Shown piece after piece: positions 16,136 through 25,630 of a stretch of 64,000 bases of DNA. The stretch covers positions 41,012 through 105,011 of the forward strand of contig NZ_WKKH01000017.1 in the NCBI RefSeq assembly GCF_009674725.1. The letters are read 5' to 3'. A program made the position numbers and the translations under genes. The number at the start of each line of letters is the position of its first letter. Positions within the stretch are counted from its first letter, which is position 1. Origin of the DNA: Pedobacter petrophilus (GTDB lineage: Bacteria > Bacteroidota > Bacteroidia > Sphingobacteriales > Sphingobacteriaceae). The notes under the pieces were generated by a model, which saw nothing but the letters and a program-made list of their open reading frames with translations, had not been told where the DNA came from and searched no databases.

Positions 16136-17380
16136 ATGAGTACTACAACAATTAATTTAATCGACTCTTTCCAAGAGTTTAAAGATTTCAAAAATATAGA
16201 TCGCCCTACGGTGATTAGTGTGTTGGAAGAAGTTTTTCGTAGCATGTTGCGTAAAAAATACGGAACAGACGAAAACTGTGATGTGATTGTGAATCCGGAT
16301 AACGGAGATTTAGAGATCTGGAGAACCAGAAAAGTAATGGAAGATGGTTTTTCTGAAGATGATGATTTAGAAATCGAGCTTGCCGAAGTTTCTAAATTAG
16401 ACAATACATTAGAAGTTGGAGACGATTATATTGAACAAATTACTTTAGAAAGTTTCGGTCGCAGAGCGATTTTAGCTGCACGCCAAACATTGGTTTCTAA
16501 AGTATTGGAATTAGAAAAAGATGAAATTTTCAAAAAATATAAAGATCGTGTAGGTGAGATTATCACTGGCGAGGTTTATCAGGTTTGGAAAAAAGAAACT
16601 TTAGTTTTAGATGATGAAGGCAATGAACTTTTAATGCCTAAAACAGAACAGATTCCTGCAGATTATTTCAAAAAAGGCGATTCTGTGAGAGCGGTAATCT
16701 CCAAAGTAGAAATGATTAATGCGAACCCAAAAATTATTATTTCAAGAACGGCACCTGAGTTTTTACAACGTTTGTTCGAACTGGAGGTTCCGGAAATTTT
16801 CGACGGTTTAATTACCATTAAGAAAATTGTTCGTGAACCAGGAGAACGTGCAAAAGTTGCTGTAGAATCTTACGACGACCGTATTGATCCGGTAGGTGCT
16901 TGTGTAGGAATGAAAGGATCTCGTATCCATGGCATCGTTCGCGAATTGAAAAACGAAAATATTGATGTGATTAATTTCACAAATAATATCTCATTATATA
17001 TCACACGTGCTTTAAGCCCGGCAAAAATCACTTCAATTAAATTGGATGATGAAACTAAACATGCATCGGTTTATTTAAAACCTGATCAGGTTTCATTGGC
17101 AATCGGACGTGGCGGACATAACATAAAACTAGCTGGTAAATTAACTGGTTATGAGATTGATGTTTACCGTGAGGCTGGAGAAGAGAGTGACGAGGATGTG
17201 GATTTGGAAGAATTCTCAGATGAGATTGATAGCTGGATTATTGATGAATTAAAGGCTATCGGGTGCGATACTGCTAAGAGTGTTTTGGCACTTACAGTAG
17301 AAGATTTGGTAAAACGCACAGACTTAGAAGAAGAAACCATTAAAGAAGTGGTTCAGATTTTACAGTCAGAATTTGAATAA
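16136..17380 (+). CDS. nusA: Transcription termination/antitermination protein NusA
   Basis: Binds RNA polymerase and nascent RNA, affecting pausing, termination and antitermination. 414 residues: N-terminal RNAP-binding domain (about 1-130), S1 domain (about 137-200, from GEIITGEVYQVW), KH1 with VGACVGMKGSRIHGIVREL and KH2 with AIGRGGHNIKLAGKLTGYEI. A short acidic HhH-like C-terminus follows, without the second acidic repeat of E. coli NusA. Overlaps operonically with rimP (2-bp gap). Confidence 0.97.
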   Translation: MSTTTINLIDSFQEFKDFKNIDRPTVISVLEEVFRSMLRKKYGTDENCDVIVNPDNGDLEIWRTRKVMEDGFSEDDDLEIELAEVSKLDNTLEVGDDYIEQITLESFGRRAILAARQTLVSKVLELEKDEIFKKYKDRVGEIITGEVYQVWKKETLVLDDEGNELLMPKTEQIPADYFKKGDSVRAVISKVEMINANPKIIISRTAPEFLQRLFELEVPEIFDGLITIKKIVREPGERAKVAVESYDDRIDPVGACVGMKGSRIHGIVRELKNENIDVINFTNNISLYITRALSPAKITSIKLDDETKHASVYLKPDQVSLAIGRGGHNIKLAGKLTGYEIDVYREAGEESDEDVDLEEFSDEIDSWIIDELKAIGCDTAKSVLALTVEDLVKRTDLEEETIKEVVQILQSEFE

Positions 17381-17440
17381 GTGGTGTAATTGCCAAATAA
17401 ACACTACTTTTGTATTATATTAAAAAATAACAGGAGCTAA

Positions 17441-20400
17441 ATGTCAGACGACAAACCAATCATTTTAATTAAAGCTATTAAGGAACTTAATATAGGCATG
17501 GGTACGGCCGTTGAGTTTTTAAACAAAAAGGGATTCTCTGCCGAGAAGAGCCCTATGTTTAAACTTACGGGAGACATGTATAGTGCCTTATTGAAAGAGT
17601 ATCAGGGAGATAAGATCGTAAGAGAAGAAGCCAAGCAAATAGTGATTGGTAAAATACGTCGTGACGAGCCTGAGACTGAAAAGCCAGTAGAAGCGCCGAA
17701 GAAAAATACCGATTTTGAGAAAAATGAAGAGGTTCTGATTAAGAATACTCAAACATCAACTCCTCCGGTAGAAAAACCTAAGGCTGTAGAGACCCCTAAG
17801 GTAGAAACTCCGGCACCAACTCCTGCGGCAGCAGCGCCAGTTGCAGCAACAAAGGCAGAAGATAAAGCGGAAGAAGGCGGATTGCCAGGTGTGAAAATTG
17901 TAGGAAAGATTGATTTAAATGATCTTAATGCTAAAACGCGTCCTGCTAAGAAAGAAGAAGCTCCTGCTGCTCCCGTATCTCCACCTGCTCCGGCAGCAAA
18001 AGCACCAGAACCGACGAAACCTGTAGAGCAACCAAAAGTGGAACAAAAACCAGTTGAGGTTAAGAAAGAGGAAACCCCAGCGGCTCCGGCACCTGCGCCT
18101 GCGCCAGTTGCAAAAGCACCAGAGCCAGTAAAACCTGTAGAACAACCAAAAGCTGAAGAAAAACCAGCGGAGGTGAAACCAGCAGAAGTAAAACCGGCAA
18201 CTAACGAGCCTGAAGTAATTAAAGCCCGTACAGTTAAATTAACTGGTCCGAATATTATTGGTAAAATTGTTTTACCAACTACACCGGATAGAAGAAACGG
18301 TCCTGTGGCATCATCCAGCGATAGTGAAGCCGCAAAACGTAAACGTAAACGTAAAAAAACTCCCGGAGCGCCGGGACAACCAGGTCAGCACGGTGGTGGT
18401 GGTCAAGGTCAGCAAGGACAAAATCCTGCAGGTCAGGCTCAGCCAGGTGCGTCAGGTACACCTCGTACACCTTATCAGGGTAACAGGCCGGGTGGTGGTA
18501 CGCCATACCAGGGTAACAGGCCTGCCGGCCAAGGTGGTACACCATATCAGGGAAATAGAAATAACAACAACAGACCAGGTTTTCAAAATAGAAATGCTAC
18601 ACCAAGCGGACCTAAAGAAGAGCCTACTGAAAAAGAAATTCAAGATCAGATCAAAGCAACACTTGCTCGTTTAAGTGGGGCTGGTAAGTCTGGTAAATTT
18701 GCTCAACGTGCCAAATTGCGTCGTCAGAAACGTGATGATGTAGCATATAATGCAGAAGAAGCAGCAAACGAACTAGAATCGCAATCGAGAATATTAAAGG
18801 TAACAGAATTTGTTACCGCTAATGAATTAGCAAGCATGATGGATGTACAGGTAACCAAAATTATTGGTACATGTATGAGTCTGGGTATGTTTGTTTCCAT
18901 TAATCAGCGTTTAGATGCTGAAACCTTAACTATTGTTGCTGATGAGTTTGGATACGAAATTCAATTCGTTAAACCAGATGAAGATGAGGAAAATGTAATT
19001 GAGGAAGAAGATGCAGCAGAAGATTTGATCGAAAGAGCCCCTGTCGTTACGATTATGGGTCACGTAGATCACGGTAAAACTTCATTGCTGGATTATATCC
19101 GTAAAGCGAATGTAGTTGCTGGTGAGGCAGGTGGTATTACACAGCACATTGGTGCTTACATGGTAACTACGCCAACAGGAAAAAAAGTAACATTCTTAGA
19201 TACACCTGGTCACGAAGCCTTTACCGCAATGCGTGCCCGTGGTGCTAAAGTTGCCGATATTGCAATTATTGTGGTAGCAGCAGATGATGCGGTGATGCCT
19301 CAAACAAAAGAAGCAATTAATCACGCACAGGCAGCAGGCGTTCCATTGGTATTTGCTTTTACGAAAGTAGATAAACCAGGTGCCAATGCAGATAAAGTAC
19401 GTGAGCAGTTATCAGTAATGAATATTTTGGTTGAAGATTGGGGTGGTAAATATCAATCACAGGAGATCTCCAGCAAAAGTGGCTTAAACGTAGATTTGCT
19501 TTTAGATAAAGTATTGTTGGAAGCGGAGTTGTTAGAACTTAAAGCCAATCCAAATAAGAGAGCAACAGGTTCAGTAATTGAATCTGCATTAGATAAAGGT
19601 CGTGGTATTGTAACTACGGTATTGGTTCAGGCCGGTACGTTGAGAGTTGGAGATCCAATCTTGGCAGGTAGTTTTAGCGGACGTGTTAAAGCGTTAACCA
19701 ATGAACGTGGTGCTAAAGTAGAATCAGCAGGTCCTTCACAACCAGTACAGGTTTTAGGTATGCAGGGTGCTCCTACAGCAGGTGACCGTTTTAATGCGCT
19801 TGAAAGCGAAACTGAAGCACGTGATATTGCCAACAAACGTATGCAATTACAGCGTGAACAAGGTTTACGTACGCAGAAACACATTACCCTTGATGAGATT
19901 GGTCGTCGTTTGGCAATCGGTAACTTCAAAGAACTTAATATCATTGTTAAAGGTGATGTGGATGGTTCAATTGAGGCATTGGCCGATTCATTATTGAAAC
20001 TATCGACTGAGCAAATCCAAATCAACGTCATTAGTAAAGGTGTTGGTCAGATTTCAGAGTCTGATGTATTGCTGGCCTCTGCTTCAGATGCAATTATCAT
20101 TGGTTTCCAGGTTCGTCCATCGACAGGTGCACGTAAATTGGCAGAGCAAGAGCAAATCGATATCCGTTTATATTCTATCATCTACGATGCGATCAACGAG
20201 ATCAAATCTGCAATGGAAGGTATGTTGGATCCGGAATTTGAGGAGAAAATTGTGGCTAACGTGGAGATTCGTGAGACTTTCAAAATTACTAAAGTGGGTA
20301 CCATTGCAGGTTGTATGGTATTAGATGGTAAGATTACCCGTAAAAGCCAGATCCGTATCGTTAGAGATGGTGTTGTAGTTTATACAGGTGAACTGGCATC

Positions 20401-20539
20401 GTTAAAACGCTTCAAAGATGACGTTAAAGAGGTTGTAAAAGGTTATGAATGTGGTCTTAATATCCAGAACTTTAATAACATCGAAGTGGGCGATATCGTA
20501 GAAGCTTACGAACAAGTAGAAGTAGCAAGAAAATTGTAA
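17441..20539 (+). CDS. infB: Translation initiation factor IF-2
   Basis: GTPase that brings initiator tRNA to the 30S. 1032 residues, long because of a low-complexity N-terminus (about 75-440) rich in Pro, Ala, Glu and Lys, including three copies of TPYQGNR near 345-375. The GTPase core is intact: G1 GHVDHGKT (540-547), G3 DTPGH (587-591), G4 TKVD (641-644). Domains II-IV follow to the end. A TACTTTTG box at 17405-17412 in the 60-bp gap after nusA may add an internal promoter. A strong terminator follows. Confidence 0.97.
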   Translation: MSDDKPIILIKAIKELNIGMGTAVEFLNKKGFSAEKSPMFKLTGDMYSALLKEYQGDKIVREEAKQIVIGKIRRDEPETEKPVEAPKKNTDFEKNEEVLIKNTQTSTPPVEKPKAVETPKVETPAPTPAAAAPVAATKAEDKAEEGGLPGVKIVGKIDLNDLNAKTRPAKKEEAPAAPVSPPAPAAKAPEPTKPVEQPKVEQKPVEVKKEETPAAPAPAPAPVAKAPEPVKPVEQPKAEEKPAEVKPAEVKPATNEPEVIKARTVKLTGPNIIGKIVLPTTPDRRNGPVASSSDSEAAKRKRKRKKTPGAPGQPGQHGGGGQGQQGQNPAGQAQPGASGTPRTPYQGNRPGGGTPYQGNRPAGQGGTPYQGNRNNNNRPGFQNRNATPSGPKEEPTEKEIQDQIKATLARLSGAGKSGKFAQRAKLRRQKRDDVAYNAEEAANELESQSRILKVTEFVTANELASMMDVQVTKIIGTCMSLGMFVSINQRLDAETLTIVADEFGYEIQFVKPDEDEENVIEEEDAAEDLIERAPVVTIMGHVDHGKTSLLDYIRKANVVAGEAGGITQHIGAYMVTTPTGKKVTFLDTPGHEAFTAMRARGAKVADIAIIVVAADDAVMPQTKEAINHAQAAGVPLVFAFTKVDKPGANADKVREQLSVMNILVEDWGGKYQSQEISSKSGLNVDLLLDKVLLEAELLELKANPNKRATGSVIESALDKGRGIVTTVLVQAGTLRVGDPILAGSFSGRVKALTNERGAKVESAGPSQPVQVLGMQGAPTAGDRFNALESETEARDIANKRMQLQREQGLRTQKHITLDEIGRRLAIGNFKELNIIVKGDVDGSIEALADSLLKLSTEQIQINVISKGVGQISESDVLLASASDAIIIGFQVRPSTGARKLAEQEQIDIRLYSIIYDAINEIKSAMEGMLDPEFEEKIVANVEIRETFKITKVGTIAGCMVLDGKITRKSQIRIVRDGVVVYTGELASLKRFKDDVKEVVKGYECGLNIQNFNNIEVGDIVEAYEQVEVARKL

Positions 20540-20562
20540 TATTAGCTATTAAATAAAATACT

Positions 20563-20594
20563 AAGGGCATCAATAATATTGATGCCCTTTTTGT
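20563..20594 (+). terminator. Terminator of the rimP-nusA-infB operon
   Basis: Perfect 12-bp stem AAGGGCATCAAT / ATTGATGCCCTT with a 3-nt loop and a T-run, 24 bp after the infB stop. Confidence 0.95.
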
Positions 20595-20815
20595 GGTATT
20601 GAAATTATTTGATTTCTATTAAATTTTGAATGTAGAATGATTTCGTGAATAGGAACTTCATATAACTCGGCAATTTTCTTTAACTGCGATAAGGCAAAAT
20701 CAACCTCATTATTCTCCCATCTGCGGTAAGCTACTCTGCTTATTCCTATTATATTGGCAACGTATTGTTGCGTATACTGGCGCTCATCCCGATAGAATAC
20801 AATTTTAAATAGCAG
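20570..20815 (-). pseudogene. XRE-type helix-turn-helix relic lacking a start codon
   Basis: An open minus-strand frame of 81 codons reads like a Cro/CI-type HTH: DERQYTQQYVANIIGISRV, then AYRRWENNEVDFALSQLKKI and AELYEVPIHEII. An in-frame TGA (20816-20818) sits immediately upstream and no ATG, GTG or TTG is present before the HTH, so it cannot be expressed in the normal way. Its stop lies inside the infB terminator. It may be a decayed gene, or a C-terminal exon-like remainder after a frameshift; no upstream frame gives a convincing N-terminus. Confidence 0.6.
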
Positions 20816-20930
20816 TCAGAAGTTTTCTGGCTGTTATTTCTTTCTAAGTTCAAGTCTAAAGTATTTGTGTTAATTCGATCATGATTTAAATCACAGACAT
20901 AATAAATTACAATTTAAATTATAGTCTAAA

Positions 20931-22148
20931 TCATTGCCCAACAATCCATTTTATCCTATCTATTTTATTAATTAGGTAAACTAAAATATAGCTAACAACA
21001 TAGGTAAATAAAAATCTTCCATATTGGATTACAACAAGATCGAATGAAGATTTTCCTTCAGGAGTAATATGTAATGGCTTAAAAATCAAAGGTAATATTT
21101 GTACAATAATTATATAATGGACTAAATGTATGCCATAAGTTGAGCTTCTGGGATTTAGATTTTTTATCCATTTAATATTGCCAATTTTATATAAAAGTAG
21201 AAATGCTGCAAGAGAGTAAATGATATTTGTAAACCTTAAAGTATTGTAAGGATCAGTTTTTAATCTTGAATAATCCATAATAAACAGACTTTCTAAACAT
21301 GAAAAACCAAATGTTATTGCGGTAAGAAAAACTAAAAGCCAAACATTTGATTTTTTTATGAAAGAATTAAAGGCTTGAAAATATTTGTTCATAATTACAC
21401 CCAACCACAAATAAACTACAAAACCTAAAATGGCTGTTGTGTGTCTGCTTGGAATCCATTCGAAGTAAATATTAATCGAATAAAAGATAGAGCAAAAACC
21501 TAACAATATCCCAAGCCAATATTGATAAAGATATTTTCTGAAAATCAGAAGAATAGAAATGCTTCCCAGAAAATTAAGGATAAACCAAAAGCTTGTATCT
21601 GCTATAATGTATTGTATCCGTCCCCAGAAAAATTCGAATGGTTTCTCAAAAGCAGGTGCATCGCCTCCTTTGAAATAAATTACAGTGATATCAGCATATA
21701 TTAAAATAAGAAATATGATAATCCAAAATAGCCACGGTTTAAATGTTCCATCAAATCTTCTTTTAAGGTAATTTAACGACGTCGTTGTATGAATCTTATC
21801 ACCAATCAAAAAACCCGCAAGTATATAAAAGGTAATTGTTCCAAACTTGAATAACTCCATGGTAATAGTCTGTATAAGTTGTTCCCCTCTTGTTTGAAAA
21901 TAAATGGAGGGTGGCCACATATAACTGTGTTCTATCACAATTGTAATGATTGCGATAAACCTCAGTGAATCAATAAAATCGTAATTAGCTTTTTCCTTTT
22001 GTATTGTTGATTGCATTTCTTTAATCTTCTGTGTAATTAACTCTTGAAGGCGCTGTTTAAAATTATAAATTCTTTTTTTAAAGACTCTTTTCTCAGAAAC
22101 ATTAATAATGTTAGCTCTTTGTAAGGATGATGAACTAAACTTCATCAT
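20931..22148 (-). CDS. Acyltransferase family 3 membrane protein
   Basis: Probably transfers an acetyl or other acyl group to a surface polysaccharide. 405 residues with about ten transmembrane helices; the family start motif FIDSLRFIAIITIVIEHSY (about 58-76) contains the Arg and His expected in acyltransferase 3 (PF01757). The ATG at 22148 gives a 44-residue basic extension; ATG 22016 (MQSTIQKEKANYDF) would give the usual short N-terminus. The 7-bp spacing to the GT2 gene favours the longer start. It ends the polysaccharide cluster. Confidence 0.85.
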   Translation of the reverse strand: MMKFSSSSLQRANIINVSEKRVFKKRIYNFKQRLQELITQKIKEMQSTIQKEKANYDFIDSLRFIAIITIVIEHSYMWPPSIYFQTRGEQLIQTITMELFKFGTITFYILAGFLIGDKIHTTTSLNYLKRRFDGTFKPWLFWIIIFLILIYADITVIYFKGGDAPAFEKPFEFFWGRIQYIIADTSFWFILNFLGSISILLIFRKYLYQYWLGILLGFCSIFYSINIYFEWIPSRHTTAILGFVVYLWLGVIMNKYFQAFNSFIKKSNVWLLVFLTAITFGFSCLESLFIMDYSRLKTDPYNTLRFTNIIYSLAAFLLLYKIGNIKWIKNLNPRSSTYGIHLVHYIIIVQILPLIFKPLHITPEGKSSFDLVVIQYGRFLFTYVVSYILVYLINKIDRIKWIVGQ

Positions 22149-22155
22149 TGTGATC

Positions 22156-23088
22156 TTATTTAATTGATTTTGCCGAATATAATTTCCGCGCCAAATTGAG
22201 TCTACTTAAATAAGATTTCTTCTCTAGGTTGAAAAGTTTTATATGATAATTAACTAAAAATTTTATAAATGGCAAGCCCTTAATTCCTTTTCTATAGTCT
22301 GACAGAACTTTATAAATAAACCGGATTTCTTTAACATTCTTTAAATGAATAAACTTTGATAAATATTCTATCCACTCGAGGTTGTAGTTGGAATAAATAT
22401 CTCTGGATTGTTCATTTTTACTGCGTTTAAATAATATATCAGTTACGTTATTATTGTGTTGTCTGTACTTTACCAGAGTTTCTGGTATATATGTTATAGA
22501 ACTAACGCTGGCTGCAACGAATGCAAGCCACCAATCATGAAAAAATCTTTTATCAAAAGGCATTGCATAAGCAATTATATCTTTTCTAAACATGCTGGCA
22601 TGTCCAGGGATACAATTATTTACTAAAAAATATAGATTAGAATCACCTTTATATATTTTAGACATATCAGAAAGTTTTAAATCGTTTATTTGTTCCCCTC
22701 GTTCATCTATGATCAAGGAATCATGAAATATTAGACCATGATTACCAATATGTTTCAATAATATCTCAATTTTATTCAGAATCCAAATATCATCCTGATC
22801 ACTAATTGCAATGTATTCACCGTTACAATAGCTAATAGCTTTTTCGAAATTTTTAATAAAGCCAAGGTTTTGCTGGTTTTGCTCTAACCTAACATTCTTA
22901 ATGTCTTTAGTGAGCATCCGTAATAATTCAAATGTACTATCAGTAGAGCAATCATCAATAATAATGATTTCAACATTATTATATGTTTGGTTGATAATAC
23001 TTTCTATTTGTTGATTTAGATATTGTTCTCCATTGTATGTGCAAAGGGCAATGGAGACAAGTGGGTTATGTAGTGGCATACTCTTCAT
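22156..23088 (-). CDS. Glycosyltransferase family 2
   Basis: 310 residues. N-terminal GT-A fold: VSIALCTYNGEQYLNQQIES (11-30), IIIIDDCSTDST, and the metal-binding DxD in ISDQDDIW (about 95-102). FFHDWWLAFVAA is typical of rhamnosyltransferase-like GT2 enzymes that build O-antigen or exopolysaccharide. Cytoplasmic side of the membrane; donor sugar not predictable. Followed 7 bp later by the acyltransferase, so the two probably act on the same glycan. Confidence 0.9.
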   Translation of the reverse strand: MKSMPLHNPLVSIALCTYNGEQYLNQQIESIINQTYNNVEIIIIDDCSTDSTFELLRMLTKDIKNVRLEQNQQNLGFIKNFEKAISYCNGEYIAISDQDDIWILNKIEILLKHIGNHGLIFHDSLIIDERGEQINDLKLSDMSKIYKGDSNLYFLVNNCIPGHASMFRKDIIAYAMPFDKRFFHDWWLAFVAASVSSITYIPETLVKYRQHNNNVTDILFKRSKNEQSRDIYSNYNLEWIEYLSKFIHLKNVKEIRFIYKVLSDYRKGIKGLPFIKFLVNYHIKLFNLEKKSYLSRLNLARKLYSAKSIK

Positions 23089-23504
23089 GTCATTTTGCTT
23101 TAATGCCTTAATTGAGTAAAAAAATTAGTAAATCTCTCATTGATGAGATTAAATCTACTAGCTCTGGCAAGCATATTCTATCCACAAACATACGGCTTTT
23201 ATGATTATTGCCTAACTTAAAAATAAATTGTTAACGAATGTGAAACGACAGCTAGCGTTAAATTTGATATGAATAATTTTAAAAAGGATAATGGTCGAAA
23301 TAGATAATGTGAATTTATAATGCTGTATTGGTTCGCAAAATAGTTAATTGAAAAAAAGTTCTGTGCTATTTTTCCTAATTGAGGGTAGTCGTAAAAATGA
23401 ATTTATAGATTCAGTAAAAACCAACAATTGCCTCTATTCGAGGAACTTTTACAAAGGATAAATTGAAATTAAATCCATTGTCATACCGATTTAATTTTTA
23501 AAAA
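23089..23504. other. 416-bp A+T-rich gap within the polysaccharide cluster
   Basis: No gene or gene relic is recognisable. A minus-strand TATGTTTG (23186-23193) is a possible -7 box for the GT2 gene. At 23099-23125 a stretch reading TTAATGCCTTAAT then GAGTAAA resembles part of the ~115-bp tandem repeat at 31.8-32.7 kb and may be a decayed solitary copy. Confidence 0.4.
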
Positions 23505-24461
23505 TTAAACTTTAGCTTTAAAAAACCTACTTTTTAAATTTTTAAAAAAGGATTTTTTTTGTGTATTATTTTTGCTTGTATAATAATTTGGTTTATTAAT
23601 ATAAAGCTCGTATTCATTTTGTTTTAAGGTAATATAATATTTTTCTAATATTTGTTTTAAATCAGGACGCATTTTAGCAGTAAATAAAGCCCAGGTAGAG
23701 ATTTCTGATGGATTATTGTAATTCCAACCACTATAATGGAAAAAACAAAGTGGAGTAGTTTCGTTCACGAAAAATTGCCCATCTATATTAGAAATTTTTC
23801 GCTCATGTAGGTTCCAATAAGCTACATTTATTCCGGTGTTATTTTCTATAAATACATTTTTAAAATATAGGGGAACAAGATTTAACCATAATTGTTCGCC
23901 ATAGAATCCCCTTTTAAAATCGTATATACACTCTTTAACAGAACGTTCTCTTAACCAAGTAATGTATTGATCAGTTTCTGATGATTTTTTTAGCTTAAAA
24001 AAGCCGCCATTATACAATCCTGCATTTAATATTTCTAGTTCCTGGCGTTTCATATTAACATCTGGTGGATGTGTAAAATGAGGGGTGATTACAATTTCAC
24101 CGCCATTAATTGTGCTAGATGGTAGCTTTCCAAAAAAGTAAGTATCAGAATCACAGAAAATAACCTGATCGATGTGTTTTTGGTTCAAAAAATGCTTTGC
24201 AAAAAGTACTTTAGAACAATTTGCCAACTGCATGGGATTGTAGTTTTGAGTAATAAAATCAAACTCTTCAACACCCAGTTCGTGAAGTTGAAGGATTGGA
24301 TATTTTTTCATAAGATTATTCACATCAATTTCCTCACTGCTCAGGTAATCTGCAAGACATATGCAAAACTCAAATTCTGGATGATATGATTTAGCTGAAT
24401 CTAATAAGGATACTGCAAATGGCAAATAATTAGAAGTAACTACTGTAAAAAATAAGGTCAT
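23505..24461 (-). CDS. Putative GT-A fold glycosyltransferase (GT8-like)
   Basis: 318 residues. It starts FFTVVTSNYLPFAVSLLDS, like nucleotide-sugar transferases of the GT8 type, and has an acidic metal site in VIFCDSDTYFFGKLP (about 101-115). GGEIVITPHFTHPP, LNAGLYNGGFFKLKK and PLCFFHYSGWNYNNP fit the acceptor side of such enzymes. A lysine/phenylalanine-rich tail (FFKNLKSRFFKAKV) could bind membrane. Its start overlaps the stop of the preceding GT4 gene by 4 bp, so the two are translationally coupled. Substrate unknown. Confidence 0.7.
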   Translation of the reverse strand: MTLFFTVVTSNYLPFAVSLLDSAKSYHPEFEFCICLADYLSSEEIDVNNLMKKYPILQLHELGVEEFDFITQNYNPMQLANCSKVLFAKHFLNQKHIDQVIFCDSDTYFFGKLPSSTINGGEIVITPHFTHPPDVNMKRQELEILNAGLYNGGFFKLKKSSETDQYITWLRERSVKECIYDFKRGFYGEQLWLNLVPLYFKNVFIENNTGINVAYWNLHERKISNIDGQFFVNETTPLCFFHYSGWNYNNPSEISTWALFTAKMRPDLKQILEKYYITLKQNEYELYINKPNYYTSKNNTQKKSFFKNLKSRFFKAKV

Positions 24462-25621
24462 TTTAAAAATAGTTTATCAAGATTTTTATAGCAATATTCT
24501 TTTTCGTAATTAGTGCTAAAGGTATCTACTGCTTCTCTGCTTTGTTTCTCGTAGGCTAACTTATCAGTTAATAATATGATGATATTATTTTTAAATCCTT
24601 CAGGACTATCACTAACCAAACAACCATTATTGGTCTTATTAATCAACCCATCAATCCCTCTGGTATTGCAAACTACAGGTAGGCCATAAGAGAGCGCTTC
24701 TACCACTTTTATCTTAGTTCCGGTACCTGTTAACATAGGGCATAGTGCTACTTTAGCATTTTGGTAATAGATTGATAAATCTTCTGCAAAAATTACAGAA
24801 ACAATATTAGATGCCTTTATAGAAAGATGCTCGTTTATCTGTCCGATAATGCAAATTTGTATATTAGTTGGTAACAATGGGTATACCTCTTTAAAAAACC
24901 AATTGGCAGACTTTTGATTATGTACATTATCACTTGCTACATAGATCAAATCAAACGACTTTTCTTTGATAGGATGAAGTTTTTCTGGTTTATCCATCAT
25001 CATTGGAGCTAACGCAACTCTGTTTTTACAGAATTGACCAAAGATATACTGTTCTTCCACAGATATAGTTAAAGCAATATCAAATAAAGAGATTCTCCTG
25101 ATTTCTTCTTTAAAAGACTGACCAATATTATTTTTCTTTTGATGCTGAGCTGTTATAAAGTCGTGTGTATCAATTATTTTTATTAATTTTTTTGTAAAAT
25201 GATTGTTTTCTACCAGTGTAGCCCAACTGGCATAGTTAATATAAATGTAATCGTAATTGTTTTTATTTAAAATTTTTTTGAAAGCCCTCTTAAATCTTAT
25301 GGTTACCAATTCTGGGAATTGAAGTGGAAAAAACCATGCCTTATTTTGATAGAAAAAATTTGGCAGCTTATAAAAAAGAAGATAATATAATATATTTTTT
25401 TTGGAAGGTTTTTTTTTAATTACATAAGTATTATTGGCCAGGCCGGCTTGCTCAAATGCTTTAATGTCTGCCTCATTCCAGCGTCCAGTAAAATACTCAC
25501 TTACAAAATCAATTTCAAAATCTCTTGATTTAAAGTAACTTAACATACTTAAAGCCCTGGTTCTATTCCCTGCATTTTTTTTTAGCGGATTATCAGGCAT
25601 AAAAAACAGTATTTTCTTCAT
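24458..25621 (-). CDS. Glycosyltransferase family 4-like
   Basis: 387 residues with a GT-B fold. The N-terminal half begins ILFFMPDNPLKKNAGNRTR; the C-terminal half has VALCPMLTGTGTKIKVVEAL and GLPVVCNTRGIDGL, the GT1/GT4 nucleotide-sugar binding region (about 293-330). Lys-rich inserts (KKKPSKKN) suit association with acidic membranes. Sits 9 bp after the ABC exporter gene and overlaps the next gene by 4 bp. Confidence 0.85.
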   Translation of the reverse strand: MKKILFFMPDNPLKKNAGNRTRALSMLSYFKSRDFEIDFVSEYFTGRWNEADIKAFEQAGLANNTYVIKKKPSKKNILYYLLFYKLPNFFYQNKAWFFPLQFPELVTIRFKRAFKKILNKNNYDYIYINYASWATLVENNHFTKKLIKIIDTHDFITAQHQKKNNIGQSFKEEIRRISLFDIALTISVEEQYIFGQFCKNRVALAPMMMDKPEKLHPIKEKSFDLIYVASDNVHNQKSANWFFKEVYPLLPTNIQICIIGQINEHLSIKASNIVSVIFAEDLSIYYQNAKVALCPMLTGTGTKIKVVEALSYGLPVVCNTRGIDGLINKTNNGCLVSDSPEGFKNNIIILLTDKLAYEKQSREAVDTFSTNYEKEYCYKNLDKLFLK

Positions 25622-25630
25622 CTAAAATAT

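Noticed and set aside
17915..18674. Open frames on both strands inside infB
   Set aside because: They arise from the low-complexity Pro/Ala/Lys-rich coding DNA and have odd composition (Arg/Phe/Trp-rich).
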